DNA of 64,000 nucleotides from contig NZ_RQIT01000005.1 of NCBI RefSeq assembly GCF_003837805.1, positions 62,001 through 126,000 of the forward strand. The letters run 5' to 3'. The notes beneath the pieces are model-generated. The model was not told the origin of the DNA. It saw nothing but the letters and a program-made list of their open reading frames with translations, and did no database searches. The stretch comes from Bradyrhizobium sp. RP6. Its GTDB lineage: Bacteria > Pseudomonadota > Alphaproteobacteria > Rhizobiales > Xanthobacteraceae. Positions 27,578-36,782 of the stretch are shown one piece after another; within the stretch, counting starts at the first letter, position 1; each line of letters begins with the position of its first letter. The position numbers were made by a program, and so were the translations under genes.

Positions 27578-27892
27578 CTATTCCACCGAGACCCGCACCA
27601 CTCCCGCGCTCATCATGCCGAGCGCGCGGGCGGCCGGCACCGAGAGATCGACGATCCGCCCGCGGATGAAGGGACCGCGATCGTTGACGCGGCACTGGAT
27701 CGTGCGTCCGCTATAGGACACCTTGAGCACGCTGCCGAACGGGCGCGTGCGATGGGCGCAGGTCAGCTCGCCGCCTCTGCCGGCCTTGCTGTATCCGTAG
27801 TACGAAGCAAGCCCGCTTTCGGCGTGGGCAACAGAAAAGGCAAAAAGCAAAAAGCTGGCCAGAGATAGCAATAGCGTCATCTGCGCTTGCAC
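27578..27892 (-). CDS. Short RlpA-like double-psi beta-barrel protein
   Basis: A 104-residue secreted protein. The start is taken at GTG 27892 because GGGAGG lies five bases before it; ATG at 27880 is too far from that site. After the signal peptide (ending VAHA) the whole mature protein is an RlpA-like barrel: ESGLASYYGYS, LTCAHRTRPFGSVLKV and CRVNDRGPFIRGRIVDLS with the catalytic Asp in NDRGPF. RlpA proteins are septal-ring lytic transglycosylases acting on denuded glycan. No SPOR domain is present. A second, lipoprotein RlpA lies at 47872-48390. Confidence 0.85.
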   Translation of the reverse strand: MQAQMTLLLSLASFLLFAFSVAHAESGLASYYGYSKAGRGGELTCAHRTRPFGSVLKVSYSGRTIQCRVNDRGPFIRGRIVDLSVPAARALGMMSAGVVRVSVE

Positions 27893-27993
27893 GGCACCCT
27901 CCCGGTTACCCTGCCTGGCGCTGCAAACGTCGCTTTGTTCCCTCAGGTTCCGGGAACCCTGCCGGGAAGTGCCCCGCGGGGGATCACACTTTG

Positions 27994-28839
27994 TTACTGC
28001 CGGTGAAACACCAACGTGCGGACCTCGATGCTTTCGCGCGGCGCTGCATCTGCCGGCGTGGTCGGATCGACGAACGCGGTATGCGGCCCGAAGCGGGTGC
28101 GGCCGTCGGTTGCGGAATCGTAGCACTTCAGCAGCAGCGCCTCGTCCGGCGTCATCTCCGGGAAATAGAACCAGCGGTGGTTCGGATTGGATCTCACCGA
28201 ATAGATCTCGCCGCGACGGTTGGGATAGATCAGGTCAGAGGCGACGAGATCGTCGGGAGCGACCGTCGTGCCGTCGGCCATCGCGAGCGGGGAATCGCGC
28301 AAGGGGCCGCGGATCGGCCGCCAGAGATTGATCACCTGCACACGGCCCTTCAGCAGCTCCTCGGCCTCATCAGGCAGATGCTCGCGCACGCGATTGACGC
28401 CGGAGACGGCGGTCTGGTCGACATGAACGCGCGTCGCCGGCTGGCGCGGGCCGGCGTCTCGGATATCCGCAGCACCCTCGACACGCTTGCGCACGGTGTG
28501 GTCGAAGATGAAGACCCGATCCGCCTTCAGCGTAGCACGCAGGAATGCCTCCACGGCGGGATAATAGACCGCCCTCACCTCTTCGTCGTTGTAGAAATCC
28601 TTCACCTGGGTCGGGTGACGCACCAGCGCAAAGCCTTCACGATCGAGCGAGAAATTCTGCGCAATCAGCCGCCCGTCGAAGATCGGCACCTGATGCGGCT
28701 CAGGCAGCGACGTGCTCTTGGGCTCGCCGGGCGGCGGGTCGAAGGCGTAGGTACGCGGCTTGCCCGATGTCGGCGCGAGATAGTTGAGTTCGGCAGTGAC
28801 GAAGGGAAGCGATTCGATTTTCGTTTCTTGCAGGCCCAT
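27994..28839 (-). CDS. CmcJ/NvfI-like oxidoreductase
   Basis: A 281-residue protein starting at ATG 28839 (MGLQETK). It matches the CmcJ/NvfI/GA4-desaturase-like family of putative Fe(II)/2-oxoglutarate oxygenases: RVHVDQT near residue 140 gives the His-x-Asp of the iron site, VINLWRPIRGPLRDSPLAM and RWFYFPEMTPDEALLLKCYDS are strongly conserved, and FGPHTAF gives a likely distal histidine. These enzymes occur in fungi and bacteria, some in secondary metabolism. No partner gene is adjacent. The start 24 codons further upstream is less likely. Confidence 0.82.
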   Translation of the reverse strand: MGLQETKIESLPFVTAELNYLAPTSGKPRTYAFDPPPGEPKSTSLPEPHQVPIFDGRLIAQNFSLDREGFALVRHPTQVKDFYNDEEVRAVYYPAVEAFLRATLKADRVFIFDHTVRKRVEGAADIRDAGPRQPATRVHVDQTAVSGVNRVREHLPDEAEELLKGRVQVINLWRPIRGPLRDSPLAMADGTTVAPDDLVASDLIYPNRRGEIYSVRSNPNHRWFYFPEMTPDEALLLKCYDSATDGRTRFGPHTAFVDPTTPADAAPRESIEVRTLVFHRQ

Positions 28840-29028
28840 GGCCAGTCTCCCGATGTGGTCGTCGGATTGATTTTTGCGGGAGTTCACCGCGTCGCAAGAG
28901 GTGCGATGCAAATAGCAATGAGGCTGCTGTCGCGAGCGCTATATACAGGAGGATTGTTTCGAGGAACGCGATTGGGCTGGAAGTTGTCTTCCCGCTTCAC
29001 GGATGCTCGAGCGCTTGAGAGGTCTCGT

Positions 29029-29153
29029 GCCCCGACGCAGCGCATCACCAAGTGGTGCGCTGCTGAGCCGGGGCCCATCTAACCGGACGCAATCTGTGCG
29101 CCATGGGTCCCGAGCCTGCGCAGCAGCGTTTCACGCTGCAGCGCGTCCGGGAC
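29029..29153. repeat. Two adjacent stem-loop repeat elements
   Basis: Element 1 (29029-29074) has outer GCCCCG/CGGGGC arms and inner GCAGCG/CGCTGC and CACCA/TGGTG pairs. Element 2 (29107-29153) has GTCCCG/CGGGAC arms and an inner GCAGCGT/ACGCTGC stem. They fill much of the 333-base gap between the CmcJ-like gene and the end of the sulfonate cluster, and may terminate the latter. Both resemble dispersed Bradyrhizobium intergenic palindromes. Nothing else was seen in the gap. Confidence 0.7.
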
Positions 29154-29172
29154 ACGAGAGTGTGCGTAGAGG

Positions 29173-30111
29173 CTACAACCCCGCCTTCGCGATCGCGCCC
29201 GCGAAGGAGCGATCGACGATCTCGGCTGCATCGAGCTTCTGCTTGATCAGGCCCCAGCGGAAATAGAGGTCGATCGTGCTTTGCTCGTCCGCGACCACGC
29301 CGTCGTCGATTGGGGCGATCCGGATCTTGGCCCGCGACAACCAGTTCTGCGGCACGGCGGTCGGGATGTTCATCAGCCTGCCCCAGGTCGCGGCGTAGCT
29401 ATCGACGTTGCTCAGCGACCAGGCCCGCGCTGCGGTGAGACGTCGAACGAAGTCGGCCAACTCCCCTCGCTTGTCGCGGATCGCGTCTGGCCGCGCCACC
29501 TGAAAACTCAGACCCGGCGTCAGGCCCTCTGAGGTGATGATCCGCCGCGATTTGAACAGCACCTCCTCCTGGCTGACATAGGGCTCCCAGGTTGACCACG
29601 CATCAACGGAGCCTTGCATGTAGGCAATCTTGGCGTCCGAGGGCGCCAGGAATGCGATCTGCACGTCGCTCGCAATCCAGCCGTTCTTCTCCAGCGCGGC
29701 GAGGATCAGCTGATGGCCGATCGAGCCGCGGCCGGTGGCGATCTTCTTGCCGCGCAGATCGGCGAAACTCCTGATCGGTGAGTTCTCCGGCACGATGATC
29801 GCGAGGCCCTCGCGCGTCTGCCGGATGGCGGCGATCGCCTTGACCGGCGCGCCGGAGGCGGCGGCAAAGGTGAAGGGCGCGTCACCGACGAGGCCCGTCT
29901 CGATTGCACCGGCGCTGAGCGCCTCGAGCAGTGGAGCTGCCGCCGGAAACTCCCGCCACTCGATCTTGTAGGGAACGTCCTTGAGCACGCCGGCCGCCTC
30001 CATCACGGCCTGTGCATTGCCCTTCTGGTCGCCCACACGCAGGGTGGTTTGTGCCGCCGTCAGCCCGAACGAACCGAGCAGCAGCGCGCAGGCCAGCATG
30101 AGGCGGATCAT
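29173..30111 (-). CDS. ABC transporter substrate-binding protein, SsuA/aliphatic sulfonate type
   Basis: A 312-residue protein with signal peptide ending LTAAQ. The mature start LRVGDQKGNAQAVMEAAGVL and the IEWREFPAAAPLLEALSAGAIE segment match SsuA-like type II binding proteins. YMQGSVDAWSTWEPYV is also typical. It overlaps the LLM monooxygenase stop (ATGA) and is last in a minus-strand cluster, so it probably brings an organosulfur compound to the permease encoded upstream. A broken paralog lies at 35739-36745. Confidence 0.9.
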   Translation of the reverse strand: MIRLMLACALLLGSFGLTAAQTTLRVGDQKGNAQAVMEAAGVLKDVPYKIEWREFPAAAPLLEALSAGAIETGLVGDAPFTFAAASGAPVKAIAAIRQTREGLAIIVPENSPIRSFADLRGKKIATGRGSIGHQLILAALEKNGWIASDVQIAFLAPSDAKIAYMQGSVDAWSTWEPYVSQEEVLFKSRRIITSEGLTPGLSFQVARPDAIRDKRGELADFVRRLTAARAWSLSNVDSYAATWGRLMNIPTAVPQNWLSRAKIRIAPIDDGVVADEQSTIDLYFRWGLIKQKLDAAEIVDRSFAGAIAKAGL

Positions 30112-31208
30112 TCCGCAGCCTCGCCGCGAACGGCCTGACGCTTGGCAATCAGCTCGCGCGTCAGCGGGATCAGCTCACGGCCATATTCGATGGCGTCGAG
30201 CAGCGGGTCGAAGCCTCGAATCAGGAAATGTCTGATGCCGAGATCGTAATAGTCGCCGAAGACTTCGGCGACCTGCTCGGGGGTACCGACCAGCGCGGTT
30301 GTGTTGCTGTTGGCGCCGGTGAGTTTTGCGATCTCGGTCCAGAGCCGCTTGTCGATGCGGCTGCCCTGGTCGGCGAGCGCGAGAAGGCGCCGTCCACCGG
30401 CAGTGGCATGGCCGTCCGCGGGCTTGCGGTAGCCGGTCTTGTCCTGGAGCGCGGTGGCGCGCGTCAGAATCTCCTCGGCCTTCTCCCAGGCCTGCTTTTC
30501 AGTCGGGGCAATGATCGGCCGCACCGACAAGCTGAAGCGCGGCGTCGGCCGGCCCTGCCTCACCGCGGCGTTATGGACGCGCGAGGTCACATCGCGCACC
30601 TGCGCGTAGGATTCGCCCCACAGCGCAAAAGTGTCGGCGTGCTTGCCGGCGACGTCGATCGCCGCATCCGAGGCTCCGCCGAAATAGACGCGGATGCCTT
30701 CGGGACGATACGGCTTCACCTGCGAGAAGGCGTTCTCGACCTGGTAGTACTTGCCCTTGTAGGTGAATGGCCTGTCGCTTGTCCATTCCAGCTTGAGCAC
30801 GTCGAGAAACTCGGAGGTCCGCGCGTATCGCTCGTCCTTGTCGTCGAGCGTGTTGCCGTCCTGCCGGAGTTCGGTGGCATTGCCGCCGGTGATGACATGG
30901 ATCGCGACCCTGCCGCGAGAGAACTGATCGAGCACGGCGAACTGCCGCGCCAGCAGCGTCGGCGCGGTGAAACCGGGCCGCTGCGCGATCAGCACGTTGA
31001 GGCGGCTGGTCGTGTTGAGCACGTGCTGGGCTACCTGGAGCGAGTCGGGCGTCGTCGAATGAAACGCCAGCAGCGCACGATCGAAGCCGGCGTTCTCGTG
31101 CGCCTTCGCCACCGTCTCGATGTGGGTCGGGTTGAGAACCGGTCCTTCGCGGACGATGGTCTCGGACGAATTGTTGTTACTGATGAAGCCGATGAACTCG
31201 ATCGACAT
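30108..31208 (-). CDS. LLM-class flavin-dependent monooxygenase, SsuD-like
   Basis: A 366-residue TIM-barrel monooxygenase using reduced FMN. Stretches SIEFIGFISNNNSSE, GFDRALLAFHSTTPDSLQVAQHV, GRVAIHVITGGNATELRQDG and YARTSEFLDVLKLEW match alkanesulfonate monooxygenases and relatives. It would release sulfite from a sulfonate. AGGGAGA precedes the ATG. Neighbours are an SfnB/DszC-like enzyme upstream and a binding protein downstream, giving an organosulfur-use context. No flavin reductase (SsuE) is encoded here. Confidence 0.92.
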   Translation of the reverse strand: MSIEFIGFISNNNSSETIVREGPVLNPTHIETVAKAHENAGFDRALLAFHSTTPDSLQVAQHVLNTTSRLNVLIAQRPGFTAPTLLARQFAVLDQFSRGRVAIHVITGGNATELRQDGNTLDDKDERYARTSEFLDVLKLEWTSDRPFTYKGKYYQVENAFSQVKPYRPEGIRVYFGGASDAAIDVAGKHADTFALWGESYAQVRDVTSRVHNAAVRQGRPTPRFSLSVRPIIAPTEKQAWEKAEEILTRATALQDKTGYRKPADGHATAGGRRLLALADQGSRIDKRLWTEIAKLTGANSNTTALVGTPEQVAEVFGDYYDLGIRHFLIRGFDPLLDAIEYGRELIPLTRELIAKRQAVRGEAAE

Positions 31209-31229
31209 GATCGTCTCCCTGTTGATGTC

Positions 31230-32402
31230 CTAGAGGCCCAGTGCAGCGCGGCCGAGGCCGACGCGCGTGGAATCGTCCTGTGGCGTGTGCACGCGACCGC
31301 ACAGGACGTCGCGATAGTGCCGCTCCAGCGGATTAGTACGGCTGAGACCGTGATTGCCGGTGAGCGATAACGCGTCCTCAACCACGGCGACGGCATTGTT
31401 GGTCACCGTCAGCTTGACGGCATTGGATTCGCCGGCGGAAAGCTCGACGCCCTCGTCGACATCGCGGGCGAACGTGTCGATCAGCCGCGCATTGACCGCG
31501 AGCCGCGCCTCGATCGCGCCAAGAGTCTCCTGCGCGCGCGACAGTGTTGCGAGCGGCGCGCCCAGGCTGGCGGGCACGCGCTGTTTCAGGAATGTGATCA
31601 GCCAGTCGCGTGCGGCGCGGGCGACGCCGTCATAGATCGCGGCGACGAAGACGGCATGGACGGCCACCTGTGTAATGTCGGGCGCGCGCCAATCCGCCGG
31701 CTTGCGCACGTCGATCTCGGCGTCGCGCGGGATCACAACGTCCTCGAAGATCACGTCGTGGCTGCCGCTGGCGCGAAGGCCGTGGTGGTCCCAGGTTTCG
31801 ACGATGCGTGTGCCCGGCAAGCCCGCCGGCACCAGGAACTGACCGACGCTCGGCTCGGCCTCGTCGGTCCGCGCCCAGACCAGGTACCATTTCAGGATCG
31901 GCGATCCCGTCGAATAGATCTTGTGGCCGGTCAGGCTCCAGCCGGTCTCGGTTCGACGCACAATCGTCGCTGGCAGGCCGCCGCGCGCCGGTGAACCGAG
32001 CTCCGGCTCGACGCGCAGCGCGTTGATCAGCGCGAGGCCTTCCACGCTCTCGCGTGCAAGCTTGCGCGACAGCCGCGCCGGCCAGGTCGGGCTGCGTGCC
32101 ATGACGAGATGATTGATGTAATGCATCGACAGCACCAGCGCGGTCGACGGATCGGCCTTGGCGAAAATGCCGAGCACGCGCGCGGCATATCGGGCGCCAG
32201 CACCGGCGCCGCCATGGACCGCTGGCACCGTCAGCGACAACAAGCCCGCCTCCGACAGCTCGCGAAAATTCTCGAAGGGAAAGCTGCCGGTGCGGTCGTG
32301 CTCGGCGGCGCGCGCGGCAAAGCTTGCCGCAAGCGTCTCGGCGCGGGCGACGTAGTCGGGCTCGCTACGGACCGTGCGGTCCTCGGCTACGGACGTCACC
32401 AT
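31230..32402 (-). CDS. Acyl-CoA dehydrogenase-fold flavoprotein, SfnB/DszC-like
   Basis: A 390-residue protein of the acyl-CoA dehydrogenase superfamily. FAKADPSTALVLSMHY, GWSLTGHKIYSTGSP and WDHHGLRASGSHDVIFEDV are typical of the SfnB/DszC group of sulfur-acquisition oxidoreductases, which act as flavin-dependent monooxygenases rather than dehydrogenases. The ATG overlaps the ATPase stop by seven bases. A role in oxidising sulfones or sulfonates before SsuD-like desulfonation is likely from context. Classical CoA substrates are not suggested. Confidence 0.87.
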   Translation of the reverse strand: MVTSVAEDRTVRSEPDYVARAETLAASFAARAAEHDRTGSFPFENFRELSEAGLLSLTVPAVHGGAGAGARYAARVLGIFAKADPSTALVLSMHYINHLVMARSPTWPARLSRKLARESVEGLALINALRVEPELGSPARGGLPATIVRRTETGWSLTGHKIYSTGSPILKWYLVWARTDEAEPSVGQFLVPAGLPGTRIVETWDHHGLRASGSHDVIFEDVVIPRDAEIDVRKPADWRAPDITQVAVHAVFVAAIYDGVARAARDWLITFLKQRVPASLGAPLATLSRAQETLGAIEARLAVNARLIDTFARDVDEGVELSAGESNAVKLTVTNNAVAVVEDALSLTGNHGLSRTNPLERHYRDVLCGRVHTPQDDSTRVGLGRAALGL

Positions 32403-33193
32403 GTGGCATCCAACCCCAGCAAACCAAGGATCTGGCGACGCAGATCGGCCAGATACGGATCGCCGCGATGGCGCGGATATGGGCGGTCGACGCGGATGTC
32501 GGCCTTCACGCGCGCGGGACGATCGCTGAAGACGATGACCCGGTTGGCAAGCACCAGCGCCTCCTCGGCGTCGTGCGTCACCAGCAACGTCGTAAAGCCC
32601 TTGCGCTGCCAGAGCGAGACGAGCTCGGCCTGCATGGTGATGCGGGTCAGCGAGTCCAGCTTTCCCAGCGGCTCGTCGAGGATCAGGATCTTGGGATCAT
32701 TGACCAGCGCCCGCGCGAGCGCGACGCGCTGCGCCATGCCGCCGGAGAGCTGGTGCGGGTAGGCCTTGCGGAAGGAGGACAGCCCGACGAGATCGAGCGC
32801 GGCATCGACGCGGTGACGCTGACTCCTGAGGATGCCCTGGGCCTCGAGCCCCAGCGCCACGTTGTCCCAGACCGACCGCCAGGGAAACAGGGTCGGATCC
32901 TGGAACACGACCACGCGCGAGGGATGTGGACTTCTGATACGCTCTTCGTCCTCCCGCAGCCTCCCCGCCTTGGGTTTGTCGAGTCCGGCAACGAGCCGCA
33001 GCAAGGTCGACTTGCCGCAGCCGGAGGGGCCGAGCAGCGCGACGAACTCGCCGGGCTCGACCGAGATGCTGACGTCGCTCAGCACCGGCAGCTCGGCACC
33101 GTCGATGTCGAAGGCATGGCTGACCTGCTCGATGTCGAGCGCGGCGCCGGCGGCCGGATGCGTGGCAATTTCGGCCAGAGCTGCGGCTACCAT
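32396..33193 (-). CDS. ABC transporter ATP-binding protein, SsuB/NitD type
   Basis: A 265-residue ATPase starting at ATG 33193, inside the end of the permease gene. Walker A is GPSGCGKST (55-63), the signature LSGGMAQR starts near 149, and Walker B is ILILDEPLGKLD. The region between Walker A and the Q-loop (around residues 77-93) is unusually charged and lacks the normal G-x-V-x-V-D-G hairpin, yet VVFQDP follows normally. It energises import of sulfonates, nitrate or taurine-like compounds together with the adjacent permease. Confidence 0.92.
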   Translation of the reverse strand: MVAAALAEIATHPAAGAALDIEQVSHAFDIDGAELPVLSDVSISVEPGEFVALLGPSGCGKSTLLRLVAGLDKPKAGRLREDEERIRSPHPSRVVVFQDPTLFPWRSVWDNVALGLEAQGILRSQRHRVDAALDLVGLSSFRKAYPHQLSGGMAQRVALARALVNDPKILILDEPLGKLDSLTRITMQAELVSLWQRKGFTTLLVTHDAEEALVLANRVIVFSDRPARVKADIRVDRPYPRHRGDPYLADLRRQILGLLGLDATW

Positions 33194-34209
33194 TTCACGG
33201 TCCCCTTCTGCCAGACCAGCAAGCGCTCGCGAATCGAAAACAGCAGTGTGATCGCGCCGGAGCAGAGCAGCGACATCACGATCAGCGCCGCATACATGTT
33301 GGCGTAGGCGGCCCAGCCCTGCGCCCATTGCAGGTACCAGCCGAGCCCGGCCTTGACACCGATCATCTCGGCGACGACGAGCACGGCGAAGGACGCGCCG
33401 AGCCCCATGAACAGGCCGACGAAGACGTGCGGCAATGCGGCGGGGATCGCGACCTTCAACACCAGGAAGGACGGCCTTGCGCCTAGTGTCCGCGCGACGT
33501 CGTAATAGGCGTTGGTGACGCTCGCGACGCCCGACCAGGTCAGCACGGTGACAGGAAAGCCCGTCGCCAGCGCGATCAGGAAGGTCGAGGCGCTCCAGCT
33601 CGACGGGAAAGTGAAAAAGGCGATCGGCAGCCAGGCGGTCGCCGGCAGCGGACCGATGAAGCGCAGGACCGGGTGCACCCAATAGCCGACCGCACGCGAC
33701 CAGCCGATCGAGATGCCGGTCAGAAAGCCGATCGTCGCGCCGATCAGATAGCCGCCGAGTTGAAGTTTCACGGACGCAAAGACGCTGTCGAGCAGCTTTG
33801 GCAAGTCATCGGTGTAGACCTCGATGATCGCCTGCGGCGGCGGAAAGAACGGCAGCGGCAGCCAGGCGAACTTTGCGGTCGCGACCTCCCACACGGTCAG
33901 GAAGGCACCGAGCGCGACCAGCCACGGCGCCCGCTTGTGCAACGCCTGTCCCGCTGCCCCAAGATAGTCGACGCCGACGGTTCCGAACAGCGCGATCGCC
34001 GCGATGACGAAGGCGGCGATGCCGAGCGAATGTGTGCGCGACCAGTCGCCGACGTCCTCCCACCACAGGCAGGACAGGCCGAAAGCGATCCACGCGATGC
34101 TGGCGAGAACGCCGACGCCGGAGTCCCGGATCCAGATCGCCAGCAGCGGCGCGCGCGAAAGCCGCGGCGCGCCGGAGGCAAGGCCGTCAGACAGCGAATA
34201 CGTCGACAT
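33187..34209 (-). CDS. ABC transporter permease, SsuC/TauC type
   Basis: A 340-residue permease starting at ATG 34209 (MSTYSLSDG), which overlaps the binding-protein gene by 23 bases. After two additional N-terminal helices (about residues 20-70), the standard BPD_transp_1 domain follows, with the EAA-type loop ARTLGARPSFLVLKVAIPAALP and the GLGWYLQWAQG region. The extra N-terminal helices make it longer than the usual 250-280 residue SsuC. It pairs with the ATPase whose start overlaps its end. Confidence 0.9.
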   Translation of the reverse strand: MSTYSLSDGLASGAPRLSRAPLLAIWIRDSGVGVLASIAWIAFGLSCLWWEDVGDWSRTHSLGIAAFVIAAIALFGTVGVDYLGAAGQALHKRAPWLVALGAFLTVWEVATAKFAWLPLPFFPPPQAIIEVYTDDLPKLLDSVFASVKLQLGGYLIGATIGFLTGISIGWSRAVGYWVHPVLRFIGPLPATAWLPIAFFTFPSSWSASTFLIALATGFPVTVLTWSGVASVTNAYYDVARTLGARPSFLVLKVAIPAALPHVFVGLFMGLGASFAVLVVAEMIGVKAGLGWYLQWAQGWAAYANMYAALIVMSLLCSGAITLLFSIRERLLVWQKGTVKW

Positions 34210-35290
34210 AGATGCGCTCCGCGAATTTGGCGGTGTCGGTGCTTTGCTTGAAGACCTGCACGCTCTTGAGATCGTCGGCATAGGCCTTGAGCTCGCGCTT
34301 CAAAGTCTCGCCGACGGGATGACGGTGGTGGGTGTGGTAGCGCACCATGCCCTCGATATCGGCGAGCGTCGCCGCCTTCGGCGCGTAGGGCTGGAACGAC
34401 TTCGCCGCGATCGTCGCATTCTGCGAGGTGAACATCGCGGCATCGAGCAGCGCCTGGGTAATGGCGCGCGCGACTTGAGGTTCTTCGCGCACGAGCGAGC
34501 CGCGCAGGCCGAGAATGCAGCAGCTCTTTTCGCGGAATTCGCCGTCGAGGTTGGAAGCGACTTCCTTGTACTGGTTGTCCTTGAGCCAGAGATAGGCGAG
34601 CGGGTCGGACGACAGGAACGCCTGCACCTCGCCCTTCTCCACGGCGACGTTGAGCAGGTTGCCGGGATAGGCGCGCCAGTCCACGTCCTTGACCGGATCG
34701 ATGCCGAGCTTGGCAAGCTGGATCGAGAAGAAGTTCTTGTCGGGACCGGCGAGATCACCGACCGCAACGATCTTGCCCTTGAGGTCGGCGAGCTTGGCGA
34801 CGCCGGAATCGGTGCGTGACAGCACGCGCATGCAGCCGCCGTGGGTGCCCGCGGCGATCTTGACGTCGAAGCCCTGTTCCAGCGGCTTCAGCCAGCGCAG
34901 CGCCATGCCGAGGCCGGCATCGCTCTTTCCTGTCGCGATCGCCTCGAGCAGCTGATCGGTCGAGCCGGAATAGTTGACGAGCTCGACGTCGAGATTGTGC
35001 TTCTGGAAGAAGCCGTGCTCGATGGCGACTGGCACCGGCGCGAGGCAGACCGCGCCGGCATTCCACGACAGTTTCAGCTTGCGCGGCGCGCCGGTGAGCG
35101 CGGGCGCGTCGGAGGCCGTACGGCACAGGGGAAACTCCGAGATATCGACGCCGGGCGCGACGACGCGCGGTGCAAAGGCCTGTGCTGCACCAAAGGCGCC
35201 GAGCGGCGCGGCGAACGCCGCAGCCAACCCCGCCTGAAGCAAATGACGCCGGTCAAGGCTCGATCCTCCGCGCTTGCTATCTTTGTCCAT
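34187..35290 (-). CDS. ABC transporter substrate-binding protein, NMT1/SsuA-like, Tat signal
   Basis: A 367-residue protein with a Tat-type leader (DRRHLLQAGLAAAFAAPL, ending near AQA). The mature part has LKLSWNAGAVCLAPVPVAIE and HGFFQKHNLDVELVNYSGST, typical of NMT1-like type II binding proteins. GAGCGGGG precedes the ATG. It is first in the minus-strand cluster, directly before the permease, and is more distant from the SsuA-like protein at the other end of the cluster. Two unlike receptors therefore share one transporter. Confidence 0.9.
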   Translation of the reverse strand: MDKDSKRGGSSLDRRHLLQAGLAAAFAAPLGAFGAAQAFAPRVVAPGVDISEFPLCRTASDAPALTGAPRKLKLSWNAGAVCLAPVPVAIEHGFFQKHNLDVELVNYSGSTDQLLEAIATGKSDAGLGMALRWLKPLEQGFDVKIAAGTHGGCMRVLSRTDSGVAKLADLKGKIVAVGDLAGPDKNFFSIQLAKLGIDPVKDVDWRAYPGNLLNVAVEKGEVQAFLSSDPLAYLWLKDNQYKEVASNLDGEFREKSCCILGLRGSLVREEPQVARAITQALLDAAMFTSQNATIAAKSFQPYAPKAATLADIEGMVRYHTHHRHPVGETLKRELKAYADDLKSVQVFKQSTDTAKFAERIYVDVFAV

Positions 35291-35738
35291 CAGCCCCGCT
35301 CCTGAGTTGGCACAGCTCCGCCGTTCGCACAGCGCATTGCGTTGCGCATGTTCCGTACGGAGATGCGTTGAGAGAATGTTCTTCGTCGGCGCTTCCTGCG
35401 CCGCGTTGATGCGATGCGCAAATCATGCGGCGTGCGAGCCGCATCGTCAATGAAATGGAATTTCGAATGTGACGCGAAGCGAAGTCATTCTCTCCATCGG
35501 TGCGAGCGGGAACGATGAAAGGATTTTCGCTGTCGCGTCGTCATGCAAAGCGGATCGCGACTCCATCGCTTGCTTCATCCGTACGCATTTCCCGCTACGC
35601 AAGCCGCGCGTTCTCGAAAGCCTCGCTTCGTTGAAAGGTCTTTGCCGATCGCGCACGCAATACGGTTGGCCATTTCATTGACGACGCATTGCGTGCTCAT
35701 AGACTTGAACGTCCCGCTGCATCATTCGCTCACACATC
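35291..35738. promoter_or_regulatory. Divergent intergenic region with long inverted repeat
   Basis: The 448 bases between the divergent binding-protein genes hold an inverted repeat TCGTCAATGAAATGG (35444-35458) and its exact complement at 35670-35684, spanning 241 bases. A smaller hairpin ATGCGGC/GCCGCAT lies at 35425-35444. No protein frame is convincing. The region must carry the promoters of both units; which repeat is regulatory, or whether the span is a small mobile element remnant, is open. Confidence 0.5.
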
Positions 35739-36745
35739 ATGACCCAAGCAACAAGACGGATCCCAATGTGCATCAACTCCCAAGACCATTCCATCAAGCG
35801 CCGGCTTGCGGCCTCGCTGCTGGCCGCCGCCATCACCTTGTCGACGGCGGCTGCATCGATCGCCGCCGACACCGTCGTGCTGCGCGTCGGCGACCAGAAG
35901 GGCGGCAACCGCTCGCTGCTCGAGATCTCCGGCTATGCGAAGGACCTGCCCTACAAGATCGAATGGTCGGAATTTCCCGCGGCCGCGCCGATCCTGGAGG
36001 CGCTCAACGCCGGTGCGCTCGATGTCGGCTACACCGGCGATCTCTCGTTCCTCTCGGTCTATGCAGCGGGCGCGCCGATCAAGGCGATCGGCGGCACGCA
36101 CTCGGACGCGAAGACGCAGGCCATCCTGGTGCGCCAGGATTCGCCGATCAGGTCGGCCGCCGACCTCAAAGGCAAACGCCTCGCCGGCACATGCGGCGGC
36201 TGGGGGCAGTTCCTGATCGACGCGACGCTGGAGAAGGCGCAGATCAGGCTCGAGGATGCGACCTTCGCGCCGCTCGGCCCCGTCGACGCAAAGTCGCGCT
36301 CGTCGCAGGCTCGATCGACGCCTGGGCGGTGTGGGAGCCCTACGTCTCGTTCGCGACATTGAAGGACAAGGCCCGCGTGATTGCCGACGGCGAGGGCCTG
36401 ACGCCGACCATCACCTTCATCGTCGCCTCCGACCACGCCATCGCGACCAAGCGCGCGGCGGTGCAGGATCTCGTGCAGCGTTTGAACAAGGCGCGGCTAT
36501 GGTCGCTCGATCACCTCGGCGAATACGCCAGGAACACGGCCGAGCTGACCAGGCTACCGGAGGACGTGCTGCTATCGGCCTACACCGCGCAGCGGACCAG
36601 CCCGATCGTGATCGACGATAAATTGGTGAAGGAGGTGCAGGAGGCCTCCGACCGCTCCACGCGTTACGGCATCCTGCCGAAGAAGCTCGACGTGAGCCAA
36701 GCCGTCGACCGCAGCTTCACGGCGGCGGCCGCGGGATCGAACTAA
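35739..36745 (+). pseudogene. SsuA-like substrate-binding protein gene with frameshift
   Basis: The first 185 codons encode an SsuA-like protein with a signal peptide ending SIAA and the mature LRVGDQKGGNRSLLEISGYA. The homology continues in a different frame as VAGSIDAWAVWEPYVSF to the stop at 36745. The switch lies at GACGCAAAG-TCGCGC (36286-36299), where one G appears missing compared with the expected AAG-GTC. Comparison with the intact paralog at 29173-30111 (DAKIAYMQGSVDAW) supports a one-base deletion. The frameshifted product would be 207 residues. A sequencing error is the alternative. Confidence 0.85.
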
Positions 36746-36782
36746 ACGATATGACCTTTGAACTGAGCCGCGCGCTCGGTGC

